DNA of 64,000 nt from Segatella copri (GTDB lineage Bacteria; Bacteroidota; Bacteroidia; Bacteroidales; Bacteroidaceae). How positions within the stretch are numbered: position 1 is the stretch's first letter; each line of letters begins with the position of its first letter. The translations under genes and the position numbers were made by a program. The notes beneath the pieces were generated by a model. The model made no database searches, was not told the origin of the DNA, and saw only the letters and a list, made by a program, of their open reading frames with translations. Shown in pieces: positions 44,255 through 53,926 of the stretch. The DNA lies in assembly GCF_026015295.1 (NCBI RefSeq), contig NZ_JAPDUW010000001.1, positions 1,488,001-1,552,000 on the forward strand. Reading direction: 5' to 3'.

Positions 44255-45619
44255 TCAAATACTTCTCATATAACCATCCCTTTTCGCCAGCTTATAATAC
44301 AGATCCTGGGCGGTATGATAATCGGGATCGGAGCCTTCAAGCCACTCCGAAAAATGGTGGTTGTGGTTCTTCTGCGTTTCCTGCTTGCGGAACGACTCCA
44401 CCACACATTTCTTTTCTGCATCCGGAAACATCAGGTTCATGCGGGCGGCAAAGGCTGCCTTGTCCTGATTATCACGCACCATGTGGAAAGTATATTTCAT
44501 CAGGCACCAGACTATGTACCAGCTTTGCTGAGACGTAATGTTGCCCTTTATCCAGAACTTCAACTTCTCCTCCAACTTTATGGAATCTACCCAGTTCACA
44601 AAGAACGAGTCGCTGTTACGCTCAAAATCATCAGCCCTGGCAATCTCTGCCTCCCACATTTTATGCTCACCCTGATACTTGAACAGCGTTTCAAAATCCT
44701 CGGGCAAAGCCTGCTCCCTGACTAGCGTACGGACAAGTTCTTCTTCCTCATCCTCCTCTCGCTCAAACCAGTCAGAACAAAGCGTATAATTGTTGTATTT
44801 ATCCTCAACCCCATCCATCACTTTCTGTAAGCTGTCGTTGGTAATGGCTATTCTCCTGCTTTCCATGCGATGCTTCTTTACCTTTACCTCATGTTTCAGA
44901 TGGTCAGGTAGCGTGCCCTCGTCGAAAATTCGCTTGATATAATGGTAAATAATAACAGCCTCATGGTCGGTGCGGAAAAGGCGGGTTCTGTATAAGGCTA
45001 GGAAATCAGCACAAATAGCGGTAACTGTGGAGATGGTTTCAGTCAAAGCCATCTTCAACCCAATAGAGACAAAGTTCCTGTAATGGGAATCAAACTGGGG
45101 AAAGTCGTCTCCGGCAGGAACTTTAAGCTTCTCGCATTGCTCGTAAATAGCCTTAGCATAGGGAATCTGACCATACTCCTCTTCCTTATCGAGCAAATAG
45201 TCTGAATGCTTCCGGGCGATGGTCTGAATTTCCTGGAGCACCTTCTCTAAAACATCAGTATAAATCCCCATGAATTCATCATCGTAGCTCTTGTAGATGG
45301 AAATGTAGACTTTCTTATGGAGCGTATGAATATAATTAAGAAAATCTGTCAACTGTTCGGCAAGGTTCTGGTAAATATGAAAATAACAGGTAAGACCTTT
45401 ATGCTTCTCTGCATTCCATCGTATTTCACCAATAGCATGCTGAATCTCCTTATACAAATGTTCTGCCTCTCTTTTAAACTGACCCACATCAGTAGTTGTT
45501 ACTGGAGTGTATTTCTTGACTCCTGTTACTTCATCTTCCACAAAAAGATCTTCTTCTGATGAAATCTTCAGAAGAGAATTGTAGTTATTGTCAGTATTTG
45601 GTATTTCCTCTGTCTGCAT
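44255..45619 (-). CDS. Unknown 454-residue soluble protein
   Basis: A mainly helical, highly charged protein without membrane segments. Blocks include AEHLYKEIQHAIGEIRWNAEKHKGLTCYFHIYQNLAEQLTDFLNYIHTLHKKV and WYIVWCLMKYTFHMVRDNQDKAAFAARMNLMFPDAEKKCVVESF. The C-terminal domain loosely resembles the C-terminus of the unknown protein at 5882-6916. I recognise no family. It stands alone between the KilA-N remnant and the restriction operon, suggesting an accessory gene. Upstream, 45620-45894 holds no gene but several GTAC-containing short repeats (about 45678-45735). Confidence 0.75.
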   Translation of the reverse strand: MQTEEIPNTDNNYNSLLKISSEEDLFVEDEVTGVKKYTPVTTTDVGQFKREAEHLYKEIQHAIGEIRWNAEKHKGLTCYFHIYQNLAEQLTDFLNYIHTLHKKVYISIYKSYDDEFMGIYTDVLEKVLQEIQTIARKHSDYLLDKEEEYGQIPYAKAIYEQCEKLKVPAGDDFPQFDSHYRNFVSIGLKMALTETISTVTAICADFLALYRTRLFRTDHEAVIIYHYIKRIFDEGTLPDHLKHEVKVKKHRMESRRIAITNDSLQKVMDGVEDKYNNYTLCSDWFEREEDEEEELVRTLVREQALPEDFETLFKYQGEHKMWEAEIARADDFERNSDSFFVNWVDSIKLEEKLKFWIKGNITSQQSWYIVWCLMKYTFHMVRDNQDKAAFAARMNLMFPDAEKKCVVESFRKQETQKNHNHHFSEWLEGSDPDYHTAQDLYYKLAKRDGYMRSI

Positions 45620-45894
45620 ATTCTTTTTCTAGGTTTGATTTGTTATGTTGTTTAAATAAGCGGCATGGGGTTCCCTGTAAGTACCAGTATTAAGGTACCT
45701 GCAAGAACCTACGACAAGGTACAAACAAGTACTGCCCACGCCGTAGAGGAGTGGACGCCTTGCTGTCACCTTCTTCTTGTCGTTTTTGAATTTTGCAGGT
45801 TCTAAATACTGTAGAAGTGCAGATAATCAGCGTCAATATCTATATGTTATTTTTCTTGTTTACTTTCTGTTTCTTACTTCAAATTTTAAAGGGT

Positions 45895-48800
45895 TTATAC
45901 TACGTTTTCTTCATCATCCGCCCAGTGGTCGCATTGGCGCATCACAGTTTCCAGCGCCTTTTCTGCACCCTCTGGTGGATACTTATACTTTTTGAGCAGT
46001 CGCTTCACCATCACTCGCATCTTCGCCCTGGCTGATTCCTTCCGGTTCCAGTCGATGGTGCGGTTGCGGTGCAAGACTTCTGTCAGTTCCCGGGTCAGCG
46101 CCACAAACTCCTCGTCGGAGTAAGCCTGCCGCACTCCTTCGGGCGTGGAGAGCGCATCATAGAATGCCTTCTCCTCGGGCGAAAGTCCCAGGTCATTGCC
46201 CTCTGCCTCTGCCTGCTTCATCTGCTGAGCCATCTTCAACAGCTCCTCTATCACTTCCTCGTTGGTGAGCAAGCCCTTCAGATAGTTGGAGAGACTCTGG
46301 CTGAGCATGTCGGAGAAGAGGTCGCTCTGAACCACGTTGGTCTTCTGCTGCTGCTTGATTTTTTCTTTCATCAGTTTGGTGAGCAGTTCCACCGCCAGGT
46401 TGCGCTCCTTCATGTTCTTCACCTCCTGGATGAAGGCGTCGTCAAAGAGCGAGAACTCTATCTGGCGGTCGCCGAAGAGATTGATGACTCCGTCGGTCTT
46501 CACACTCTGACGGAGCAGCTCACCGATGCGCTCGTTGATTTCATGGCGGCTGATCTTGCCCTTCTGCGAGAGTTTGAGCATCATCACGCGCAACGCATCC
46601 ATATAGCACACCTCTGCCTTCTGCTGCTCATTCAGAAGCGAACGGCAGAGCGTGGTGGCGTTGTGAAGCAGATTGCTGTGCTCCATGAAATTCTTCTTGC
46701 GCTGAACCATGGCTGGAGAACTCAGGAAGTTGGCTCCGCTCGTAATGGCGAGTGCCCGCTTCGAGTTGTCCTGTTCGAAGAAGCCGGAATAGTCGAAACC
46801 ATGAAGCTGGTCTCGGCAGATTTCCATCTCTTCCTTCCATTTCACCTTGGCGGTCTTGGCGATGTCTGGGTCTCCGAAGCGGCGGCGGTCACGGTTGGTG
46901 TACTGCTGCATGGCACTCTTCAGCGCCTGCGCAATGCCTACGTAATCCACTATCAGTCCGCCTTCCTTGCCCGGGAACACTCGGTTCACACGGGCTATTG
47001 CCTGCATCAGGTTATGACCGCTCATCGGCTTATATACGTACATGGTGGCGAGCGACGGAACATCGAAGCCCGTGAGCCACATATCTCTTACGATGGCGAT
47101 TTTCATCTCATCGTCGTTGTCCTTGAATTTTCTTGCCAGTTCCTTCTTGTAGGCTTCGTTGCCGATAATCGGCTGCCAGTCTTCGGGGTCCTGGTTCGAA
47201 CCGCTCATCACCACCTTTACCTTCTCCGTCCACTGGGGGCGAAGCTCCAGCATCTTGCGGTAGATTTTGATGGCGATGCTTCGGGTCAGTGCTACGATCA
47301 TTGCCTTGCCGGTGAGTTCCTGCGCACGGTTTTCCTCGTAGTGCTTCACAATATCCCTTACCAGCGTGTCGATGGTGGCGTCTTCACCCAGGAGTACTTC
47401 CAGTCGGCTGTGCTCCTGCTTCGCCTGCCTGATCTGCTCCTCGGTGGCTCCCTCATCGGCCAGGTTGTCGAACTCATCGTTCAGCAGGTTCATCGTGTCT
47501 TCGTCGAGGTTCAGGTTCACCACACGGCTCTCGTAATAGACCGGACGGGTGGCTCCATCATCTACCGCCTGACTCATGTCGTAAACGTCGATGTAGTTGC
47601 CGAACACTTCCTCCGTGTCTCTGTCGCGGTCGCTGATAGGCGTTCCGGTGAAGCCGATAAATGAGGCGCCTGGCAGGGCTTCTCTCATCTTCTGGCTGAA
47701 TCCCTTCTTCATCGTCAGACTCTTGTTGTCCCAGTGCTCCTCGCCGTATTGCGAGCGGTGCGCCTCATCGGTCATCACGATGATGTTGCGGCGGGTGGAG
47801 AGTGCCGAGTCGCCTTCTTCAAACTTCTGAATGGTGGTGAAGATGATTCCCCCACTCTTTCGGTTACGGAGCAGATTACCCAGGTCTTCACGGCTCTGGG
47901 CGTTCTGTGGTTCCTGACGAAGGAAGTCCTGGCAGCGGCAGAACTGACCGAAGAGCTGGTTGTCGAGGTCCTTGCGGTCGGTTACCACCACGATGGTTAC
48001 TTCGGGCAGTCGCTGCACCAGCTGGTGGGCGTAGAACACCATGGAGAGGCTCTTGCCCGAACCCTGCGTGTGCCAGAATACGCCGATTTTTCCGTTGCCT
48101 TCCACTGCGGTACGGGTGCGCTGCAGGGCTTTGCCCACGGCGTAGTACTGGTGGTAGGCGGTAAGAATCTTGGCGTATTTGCCCTGGTTCTTGTCGAAGC
48201 AGATGAAGTTCTGCAGAATATCGAGCAGTCGCTGCTGCTGGAACATGCCGAGGAAGAAGGTGCGATAGTCGGCGAAGAGGGTTGACTCGTATGAGCCGTC
48301 TATAGTCTTCCATTCCATGTAGCGGTCTTGCTTGGCGGTGATGGTTCCGGCACGTGTTTCGCTCATGTCGCTGATTACGTTAAAGGCGTTGTAGCTGAAG
48401 AGGCTTGGAATGCTCTGCTGATAGTTCTTGATCTGCTTGTAGGCGTCGTCGATGGTTGCGTCTTCGGAAATGGCGCTTTTCAGCTCCACCACCACGAGAG
48501 GCAATCCGTTGACCATCACCACCATATCGCAGCGCTTGTTCTTATACTCTTCTACTCGCCACTGGTTCACCACCTTGAAGAGGTTTCTTTCGGGATGGTC
48601 GAAGTCGATGAGCCTCATCAGGGCTGTTCGTTCTTCGCCATCTTGCAGGAATCCCACCTCCAGACCGTTTTGCATCCAGAGTGTAAACTGCTCGTTGTTC
48701 TGTTCTAAAGTACCAATGCTGATGTTGGTGATTTGCTTGATTCCTTCATCCATTGCATCGGCTGGCAGTTCAGGATTAAGCCGTCGCATCGAGGCGACCA

Positions 48801-48939
48801 AATCGGCACGATAGAAGGGCTCCTTATAGTCGCGCTCCACCTCGTAGCCACATTCGTACGCATAGCCGAGTTCGTCGCGGAACAGGGCAATGAGCGTTTG
48901 CTCGTATGCGTCTTCGGTGAATTTCTTGTCGTCTGCCAT
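45895..48939 (-). CDS. hsdR: Type I restriction enzyme, R subunit
   Basis: A 1014-residue motor/nuclease subunit. The PD-(D/E)XK nuclease site is D138, E152, K154 (RCDMVVMVNGLPLVVVELKSA). The SF2 motor follows with Walker A HTQGSGKS (291-297), DEAHRSQYG and later helicase motifs (MSGSNQDPED, ARVNRVFPGKEGG). The C-terminal ~250 residues are helical and bind the MS core. It translocates DNA and cuts unmethylated DNA. Intact and of normal length. It follows hsdS by 49 bases in the order M-S-R. Confidence 0.96.
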   Translation of the reverse strand: MADDKKFTEDAYEQTLIALFRDELGYAYECGYEVERDYKEPFYRADLVASMRRLNPELPADAMDEGIKQITNISIGTLEQNNEQFTLWMQNGLEVGFLQDGEERTALMRLIDFDHPERNLFKVVNQWRVEEYKNKRCDMVVMVNGLPLVVVELKSAISEDATIDDAYKQIKNYQQSIPSLFSYNAFNVISDMSETRAGTITAKQDRYMEWKTIDGSYESTLFADYRTFFLGMFQQQRLLDILQNFICFDKNQGKYAKILTAYHQYYAVGKALQRTRTAVEGNGKIGVFWHTQGSGKSLSMVFYAHQLVQRLPEVTIVVVTDRKDLDNQLFGQFCRCQDFLRQEPQNAQSREDLGNLLRNRKSGGIIFTTIQKFEEGDSALSTRRNIIVMTDEAHRSQYGEEHWDNKSLTMKKGFSQKMREALPGASFIGFTGTPISDRDRDTEEVFGNYIDVYDMSQAVDDGATRPVYYESRVVNLNLDEDTMNLLNDEFDNLADEGATEEQIRQAKQEHSRLEVLLGEDATIDTLVRDIVKHYEENRAQELTGKAMIVALTRSIAIKIYRKMLELRPQWTEKVKVVMSGSNQDPEDWQPIIGNEAYKKELARKFKDNDDEMKIAIVRDMWLTGFDVPSLATMYVYKPMSGHNLMQAIARVNRVFPGKEGGLIVDYVGIAQALKSAMQQYTNRDRRRFGDPDIAKTAKVKWKEEMEICRDQLHGFDYSGFFEQDNSKRALAITSGANFLSSPAMVQRKKNFMEHSNLLHNATTLCRSLLNEQQKAEVCYMDALRVMMLKLSQKGKISRHEINERIGELLRQSVKTDGVINLFGDRQIEFSLFDDAFIQEVKNMKERNLAVELLTKLMKEKIKQQQKTNVVQSDLFSDMLSQSLSNYLKGLLTNEEVIEELLKMAQQMKQAEAEGNDLGLSPEEKAFYDALSTPEGVRQAYSDEEFVALTRELTEVLHRNRTIDWNRKESARAKMRVMVKRLLKKYKYPPEGAEKALETVMRQCDHWADDEENVV

Positions 48940-48988
48940 AATGATATTATTTAATATTTTTTCTCGTTATTTTCTTTCGTTGCTCTTC

Positions 48989-50065
48989 TTATTCCGGAAT
49001 TTCCAGCTCGCCTGACATTAAGCGAGGGAGAAGGGTGTCTCGGAGGAGGGAGAGACGGGAGTTCTCCTTGATGTTTGCTCTATGTTTACTAAATAATGTT
49101 GAAGTTATACTTTCATATTCTTTCAAAACATTCTCCGGAGCAATTATAACATCTGTGTTCTTTACGTCAGTTTGTGTAATCAGCGGCTGAGTCGAACCTC
49201 TATTTATTGCTGAATAATCAATTCCTTTCAACAACTGATAAACGTAATTATAATAACTACTTTCAATTACCAACGTATTGTCAGATGGCCAGCACTTTTC
49301 TTGGAAACGTTGTACAACACCATGTGTTCCAACTCTACCAATAACAAGTATAGACCTTTCATATAAAACATCAGATGTAAAACCCATTATATCTGAAGCA
49401 CCAATTAATGGAATAAACAATTCTTTGGTCTTATCCTTCGACTTTTTCGGAGGTCTTTTGCCGCTTGTTATTTCCGCAATATCTCCCAAACATCCTACTT
49501 TCCATCCTTCCGGAATCATTCCCAATTCGCTATCTACGAACTTACCATCCTTGAAAGGCTCAAAGTCAACGAACCAATTCTTGAAAATAGCCTGCGCCAT
49601 CTCCTCCAAATCAGCATTGATCTTGTTGTTCAACTCTATCTTGCGGTCGAGAGAAGAAAGGATGGAAGCAATGCGGCGCTGGTCTTCAATATTCTTCGGA
49701 TAAGATATCTGAATATCATTCAATATATTTACCGTCATACTAGGGACTGCAGAACCGACATTCATACTTGCAAAATCTCTTTTACAGATAGAATAAAAAA
49801 GGAATTTGGGATCTACTTTGTCAGTATTTATAATGGACCAAAACATTGTATCTACAGTCCAAAATGGGCTTTCAACAAACATAATATTGTTTAGAGTACC
49901 CTTTCTTGGAATCAGAATAGAAGGCCCATCATAGAGCTTAGAATCCACGTAGCGCATCAATCCGCCACTTCCATAAACGGGATATTGTCCATCTGCAAGT
50001 TTCTTATGGTCTTTTCCATATTTTACTTCAAGAACATTCCCTAGAACATCTTCTTTCCACTCCAT
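48989..50065 (-). CDS. hsdS: Type I restriction enzyme, specificity subunit
   Basis: A 358-residue subunit with two target-recognition domains. TRD1 (about 1-125) is followed by the conserved coiled spacer IEDQRRIASILSSLDRKIELNNKINADLEEMAQAIFKNWFVDFEPF; TRD2 is followed by the C-terminal repeat LRDTLLPRLMSGELEIPE. ATG 50065 is chosen because GGAGG lies 7-8 bases before it, just after the hsdM stop; the open frame to 50080 would overlap hsdM. No inverted partner hsdS copies or recombinase are nearby, so phase variation by shuffling is not evident. The TRDs are more AT-rich than the flanking genes, as expected for exchanged DNA. Confidence 0.93.
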   Translation of the reverse strand: MEWKEDVLGNVLEVKYGKDHKKLADGQYPVYGSGGLMRYVDSKLYDGPSILIPRKGTLNNIMFVESPFWTVDTMFWSIINTDKVDPKFLFYSICKRDFASMNVGSAVPSMTVNILNDIQISYPKNIEDQRRIASILSSLDRKIELNNKINADLEEMAQAIFKNWFVDFEPFKDGKFVDSELGMIPEGWKVGCLGDIAEITSGKRPPKKSKDKTKELFIPLIGASDIMGFTSDVLYERSILVIGRVGTHGVVQRFQEKCWPSDNTLVIESSYYNYVYQLLKGIDYSAINRGSTQPLITQTDVKNTDVIIAPENVLKEYESITSTLFSKHRANIKENSRLSLLRDTLLPRLMSGELEIPE

Positions 50066-50067
50066 TC

Positions 50068-51576
50068 TTACACCTCCCATCCAATTTTCTTCAACTGCAA
50101 TCTGATCTCTTCTTCCTGCTTCTTGCTTTCCTCAAACAGCTGCTTCAGTTCTGCGGTAAGATTCGTCATTTTCTCCTCGAAAGGCACTCCGTCGCCTTTG
50201 TCTTCGGCGATTCCTACGTATCTTCCAGGAGTTAAAATGAAGTCCTGAGCAGCAATCTGCTCGGTGGTGCACACGGCACAGAAACCCTTTTCATCCTCTA
50301 GGGTTCCCTGCTGGAAAGCATGGAAGGTATCAGAGATTTTCTTAATATCCGTATCAGGCATCAGCTCACGAAGCTTGCGGGTTACCATCGTGCCCAGATT
50401 GCGAGCGTCGATAAATACGGTCTTGCCCTTCTGCGCCTTGTTACGGCTGATAAACCAAAGACTTACAGGAATACCCGTACTGTAGAACAGCTGCGAAGGC
50501 AAAGCCACGATTCCCTCTACCAGGTCGGCTTCGATGATGGCTTGGCGAATCTGTCCCTCGCCGCCACTCTGACTCGAAAGTGCACCATTCGCCAGCACCA
50601 AACCTATCTTTCCGTTTGGAGCCAAATGGTGAATCATGTGCTGCATCCACGCAAAGTTGGCGTTGCCAGCAGGTGGCAAACCATACTGCCAGCGCACGTC
50701 TTCCTGAAGCGCATTCTGTCCCCATTCATTTTTATTAAAAGGAGGATTGGCAAGAACAAAATCTGCCTTCAATGTAGGATGCTGATCATCGAAGAAACTG
50801 TCTGCATATACACTACCCAGATTCGCTTCCAAACCATGGATGGCAAGGTTCATGTGCGCAATCTTCCATGTCTCAGGGTTGCTTTCCTGTCCATAGATAC
50901 TAATCTTGCGAAGATTACCCTGATGACGCTTGATAAACTTGGCGCTTTGCACAAACATACCGCCCGAACCGCAACAAGGGTCAAAGACTCTACCCTCGTA
51001 AGGTTCCAGAATCTCTACCAGCGTGCGGACAATGCAGGAAGGCGTATAGAACTCGCCAGCATTTTTACCTTCAAGTGAAGCAAACTTCTGAAGGCAGTAT
51101 TCATAAGTTCTACCCAACACGTCATTTTCCTCGCTTGCATCTTGCATTTCAATATTCGTAAAGAGCTCTACCACATCGCCAAGACGGCGCTTGTCAAGCT
51201 CCGGACGAGCGAAGTTTTTGGTCAGAATACCCTTCAGTCTTTCGTTTTCACGTTCTATCGCCACCAACGCTTCATCTATCACAATGCCAATTTCTGGAGT
51301 ACGGGCAGCAGCACTAATCTTGCTCCATCGGGCTTCAGCAGGCACGAAGAAGATGTTCTCGGCGGTGTATTCGTCCTTATCTTCCGGGTCGGCGTATTCG
51401 TCGCCCTGCAGCTCCTGAAACTTCTGGTCGAAGCGGTCGCTGATGTATTTCAGAAAGATAAGTTCAAGTACAACTCCTTTATACTGAGCGGCGTCAATGT
51501 TGCCTCTCAGAATATCGGCAGCCTTCCATATTTTCTCTTCAAAACCAATGCTGATTGTATCTTGTTTCTTAGCCAT
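50068..51576 (-). CDS. hsdM: Type I restriction enzyme, methyltransferase subunit
   Basis: A 502-residue N6-adenine methyltransferase. An N-terminal helical HsdM_N domain (about 8-140) is followed by LEGKNAGEFYTPSCIVRTLVEIL, the SAM motif FDPCCGSGGMF (198-208) and catalytic NPPF (277-280). With HsdS it methylates the host recognition sequence, and with HsdR completes the restriction complex. All motifs are intact. It begins 7 bases after a small lipoprotein gene in the same direction, an unusual first gene for such an operon. Confidence 0.96.
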   Translation of the reverse strand: MAKKQDTISIGFEEKIWKAADILRGNIDAAQYKGVVLELIFLKYISDRFDQKFQELQGDEYADPEDKDEYTAENIFFVPAEARWSKISAAARTPEIGIVIDEALVAIERENERLKGILTKNFARPELDKRRLGDVVELFTNIEMQDASEENDVLGRTYEYCLQKFASLEGKNAGEFYTPSCIVRTLVEILEPYEGRVFDPCCGSGGMFVQSAKFIKRHQGNLRKISIYGQESNPETWKIAHMNLAIHGLEANLGSVYADSFFDDQHPTLKADFVLANPPFNKNEWGQNALQEDVRWQYGLPPAGNANFAWMQHMIHHLAPNGKIGLVLANGALSSQSGGEGQIRQAIIEADLVEGIVALPSQLFYSTGIPVSLWFISRNKAQKGKTVFIDARNLGTMVTRKLRELMPDTDIKKISDTFHAFQQGTLEDEKGFCAVCTTEQIAAQDFILTPGRYVGIAEDKGDGVPFEEKMTNLTAELKQLFEESKKQEEEIRLQLKKIGWEV

Positions 51577-51583
51577 AATATGT

Positions 51584-51994
51584 TTATTTTTCTACGAGCA
51601 CAAGCTTCCAGTCCTCATTCTGCAGAACGAGGGTCCCGTTGTTGTCCGTAATGGTGAATATCTGATTATCTATCTGTATTTTGTTCTCCTTTATTAAATA
51701 GGTGTAGTGACCGCAAGCAACGTTTTCGGTGGTAGTTTGGGTTATTTTACCGCCTTCGTCGAAGTGGTTCACTTCCGTCGTTTCGGAGAAAGAAATAGCA
51801 TCTGAGGTGAAACTGCAGAACAAAGGAGCCTCTTTTACGTCGATAAAGATACTTCCAACGCGCTGATAAAGGGCTGAAATCTGCCATTCGTGGGCTAAAA
51901 ATGTGGTTTCGTAATCAAAAGCCTCTGATTTTTCTGTTTCTTCGTCACTAGAACAGGCGGTGGAAGAAAGCATAAAAAAAGCGACTATTATCAT
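51584..51994 (-). CDS. Small lipoprotein leading the hsd operon
   Basis: A 136-residue protein with a short lipoprotein signal (MIIVAFFMLSSTAC, lipid-cysteine at residue 14), followed by SSDEETEKSE and a beta-rich lipocalin-like body (FLAHEWQISALYQRVG..., DAISFSETTEVNHF, YTYLIKENKIQIDNQIFTITDNNGTLVLQNEDWKLVLVEK) similar to small Bacteroidales lipoproteins that look like lipocalin-type domains. It ends 7 bases before hsdM, so it is co-transcribed, with a promoter -7 box at 52180-52187. Its connection to restriction is unknown. Confidence 0.75.
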   Translation of the reverse strand: MIIVAFFMLSSTACSSDEETEKSEAFDYETTFLAHEWQISALYQRVGSIFIDVKEAPLFCSFTSDAISFSETTEVNHFDEGGKITQTTTENVACGHYTYLIKENKIQIDNQIFTITDNNGTLVLQNEDWKLVLVEK

Positions 51995-52540
51995 ATAAAA
52001 ATAAGATAATATTCGCCAGCGGATAAGAACATGATGATATTGGGCTAACTTTGCCTGAGCAAAATTACCCCCCTAAAACTTTGGACATCAACCAGTTATA
52101 TCTTTTCATCTTAGTATTGTTATTATGTAGTTTCTAGCTTTCCGGACTATTGCTACGTCAATAATTTGTTAATTGCTAGCAAAGATAATAAAAAGTTGGC
52201 AAACCCAAGAATTTTATCACGTTATTTAACGGAAAAATGCAAAATATGGAGGTTAGGAAGATGTTTTACCCCCTCTTCTAAGGGTAAAAAATGCCCCTCC
52301 TCGGACGTGAAATCATGCTCCAAAGGTAGGTATTTTTGACAAATACAATGAATTGTGGATATAAAAAATGAACACTAGAGCGGCGTAATGTGCAGTATTT
52401 CACATCAGAGAATGTAGATTATTATTATACGCATGCAAATGAAGTACAACTGATATAAACTTTCATAATTACCTCATACACAAGCAATTTAGAACTATCA
52501 CATACTCTAGCAAACAACCCATTCAAGCATTACATTTAGT
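51995..52540. other. Non-coding stretch upstream of hsd operon
   Basis: I see no gene here. A -7 box TATCTTTG on the minus strand at 52180-52187 probably belongs to the hsd operon promoter (leader about 180 nt). The rest is AT-rich with no clear repeats. Confidence 0.5.
52180..52187 (-). promoter_or_regulatory. -7 box of lipoprotein-hsdMSR operon
   Basis: Minus-strand TATCTTTG followed by GC; a TTG is found 18 bases upstream, slightly short of the usual spacing. Confidence 0.5.
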
Positions 52541-52697
52541 GGGTCATTAGGTCAAAGTCATTTAGGGTCATTATGTTTTCCGAGAGTTAAAAAGTCACTA
52601 TAGATATATATAAATAAATATTTATATATACTATAGCAGTGAAAGTGACATTTACTTTTTCAAATGACCCTAAATGACATTGACACCAAATGACCCC
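52541..52697. repeat. Origin-like inverted repeat around an AT-rich palindrome (module C)
   Basis: Left arm 52541-52574 and right arm 52661-52697 are imperfect inverted copies built from GGTCATT units. Between them 52594-52649 is an almost pure A/T near-palindrome (CTATAG..TATATATAAATA..CTATAG) bounded by GTCACT/AGTGAC. A direct copy of the left arm follows module C at 53982-54013. Inverted iterons around an AT-rich melt region are typical of replication origins; this function is inferred. Confidence 0.75.
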
Positions 52698-52836
52698 TTT
52701 TCATTTCTTCAGCTACTTCCGAGTCTTTTCTTGCTTTTTCATTGTTTCTGCAATAAAGTTCAGATAAAAAACCAATAGAACTTATTGTATTACAGCTACT
52801 TATAGCTTTTCTCACATAGAAAGTCAGGGGGAAAGC

Positions 52837-52867
52837 TTGCATTCTGCCCGAAAATGTTGTATCTTTG
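52837..52867 (+). promoter_or_regulatory. Sigma-ABfr promoter of module C HU-smalltalk operon
   Basis: TTG (52837-52839), 20-bp spacer, TATCTTTG (52860-52867). The spacer's end matches the module A promoter (GAAAATGTTGTATCTTTGC). The ~170-nt leader contains further GGTCAT units near 52931 and 52953. Confidence 0.85.
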
Positions 52868-53040
52868 CACCGGCAATCGAAAGAACAGCCTTTTGTGCCT
52901 TGCTCGGGTCTTCTATTAAGACCAACACGGGTCATAAATGATGGCAGGCGCCGGTCATCAATGAAGACCCCGAAAACGGCAGGAACGGGGCGTTCTGGGG
53001 AGTTGCAAAACAAAGGACTCTAAACATACTACAAACGACT

Positions 53041-53715
53041 ATGATTAATTACAGCATCGTAATGCGTAGCGTGAACGCAAATCTTCTGGAGATCAACCAG
53101 GCGAAGTCACGCATCAACCAGGCGAAGAAGGAGGGTAAGAATCCTGACCAGAAAGACCTGGAACTCGTGAAGACCGAGAAGCAGAATGCTTTCGCCATCT
53201 CACAGTACACCGACATCATGACCATCGAGAAGTTTGCCAAGCACATCACTTCACATGGCAGTGTCTATTCGAGAGCTGACATCAGCGCCATCCTCTACAT
53301 TGCCGTAGACTGCATGCGTGAGATGTTGCTTGAGGGCAAGAAAATCCGTCTGGGCGACCTCGGTGATTTCTCTCTCCTTCTCACCTCAAAGGGTGCCGAG
53401 GATGCCGACAAGTTCACCGCACAGAACATCACCGGCGTGAAGGTTCAGTGGGAGCCAGGTCAGGAGTTCAAGAACCTTCGCGATGACGCCGAGTTCAACC
53501 TCGTAGCCAGCCGCAGTGCTCAGGCAGCCGTCATCAAGGCGATTAAGGAGGGTAAGACCAACGTTGACCTCAACGCGCCAACTACTCCGGATAATACGCC
53601 AGGCGGTTCTACCCCAGGCGGTTCAAACACCGGTCAGACCGGCAGCGACGGCCAAGGCTCTGAATCAAGCGGCGGCACTACCGGCAAGGACGATACTGGC
53701 GACGGCCTTGAATAG
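53041..53715 (+). CDS. HU-like DNA-binding protein with Gly-Ser-Thr tail (module C)
   Basis: A 224-residue protein of the Bacteroidetes HU/IHF-like type. IEKFAKHITSHGSVYSRADISAILYIAVDCMREMLLEGKKIRLGDLGDFSLLLTSKGAE is the HU-like core, and FTAQNITGVKVQWEPGQEF the beta arm. The extra N-terminal ~60 residues are basic and helical. The last ~35 are a low-complexity Gly/Ser/Thr tail ending GDGLE, as in the module A protein. It likely bends or coats DNA near the inverted repeats upstream. The smalltalk gene follows 97 bases later in the same transcript; the terminator at 53927-53955 closes the operon. Confidence 0.85.
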   Translation: MINYSIVMRSVNANLLEINQAKSRINQAKKEGKNPDQKDLELVKTEKQNAFAISQYTDIMTIEKFAKHITSHGSVYSRADISAILYIAVDCMREMLLEGKKIRLGDLGDFSLLLTSKGAEDADKFTAQNITGVKVQWEPGQEFKNLRDDAEFNLVASRSAQAAVIKAIKEGKTNVDLNAPTTPDNTPGGSTPGGSNTGQTGSDGQGSESSGGTTGKDDTGDGLE

Positions 53716-53773
53716 CCCAAGGATAGACTGGCTAGGGTGCTAGCCCCTAGCCCAGCCTATCCGCCCCCCAAAA

Positions 53774-53808
53774 ATTCAACATTCAACACTCAACATTCAA
53801 CATTCAAA
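53774..53808 (+). repeat. ATTCAAC heptamer array before the module C smalltalk gene
   Basis: Five ATTCAAC/ACTCAAC heptamers directly upstream of an A-run and the ATG at 53813, as before the helicase gene at 31753. Confidence 0.8.
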
Positions 53809-53812
53809 AAAA

Positions 53813-53908
53813 ATGAAAGCGAACACTTGGAAAACAATTCTGCAGATAGCCATCAGCATTCTGACCGCTATCGCTACTACGCTCGGAGTAACGAGCTGCA
53901 TGGGATAA
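53813..53908 (+). CDS. Smalltalk-family micropeptide (31 residues)
   Basis: MKANTWKTILQIA...LGVTSCMG, 31 residues. It differs from the module A peptide mainly in the hydrophobic core and keeps the same charged start, length and VTSC lipobox-like end, with Met-Gly after the cysteine. It lies downstream of the HU-like gene (module A has the reverse order). Too short for usual gene finders; conservation of layout and genetic neighbourhood is the evidence. Function unknown. Confidence 0.8.
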   Translation: MKANTWKTILQIAISILTAIATTLGVTSCMG

Positions 53909-53926
53909 AACAAAATCGACCGCTCA

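Noticed and set aside
48989-51576. Phase-variable hsdS shuffling locus
   Set aside because: Only one hsdS is present, with no inverted partial copies and no recombinase gene adjacent.
52660-53013. 117-codon minus-strand frame
   Set aside because: It covers the right arm of the inverted repeat, the module C promoter and leader; composition is not protein-like.
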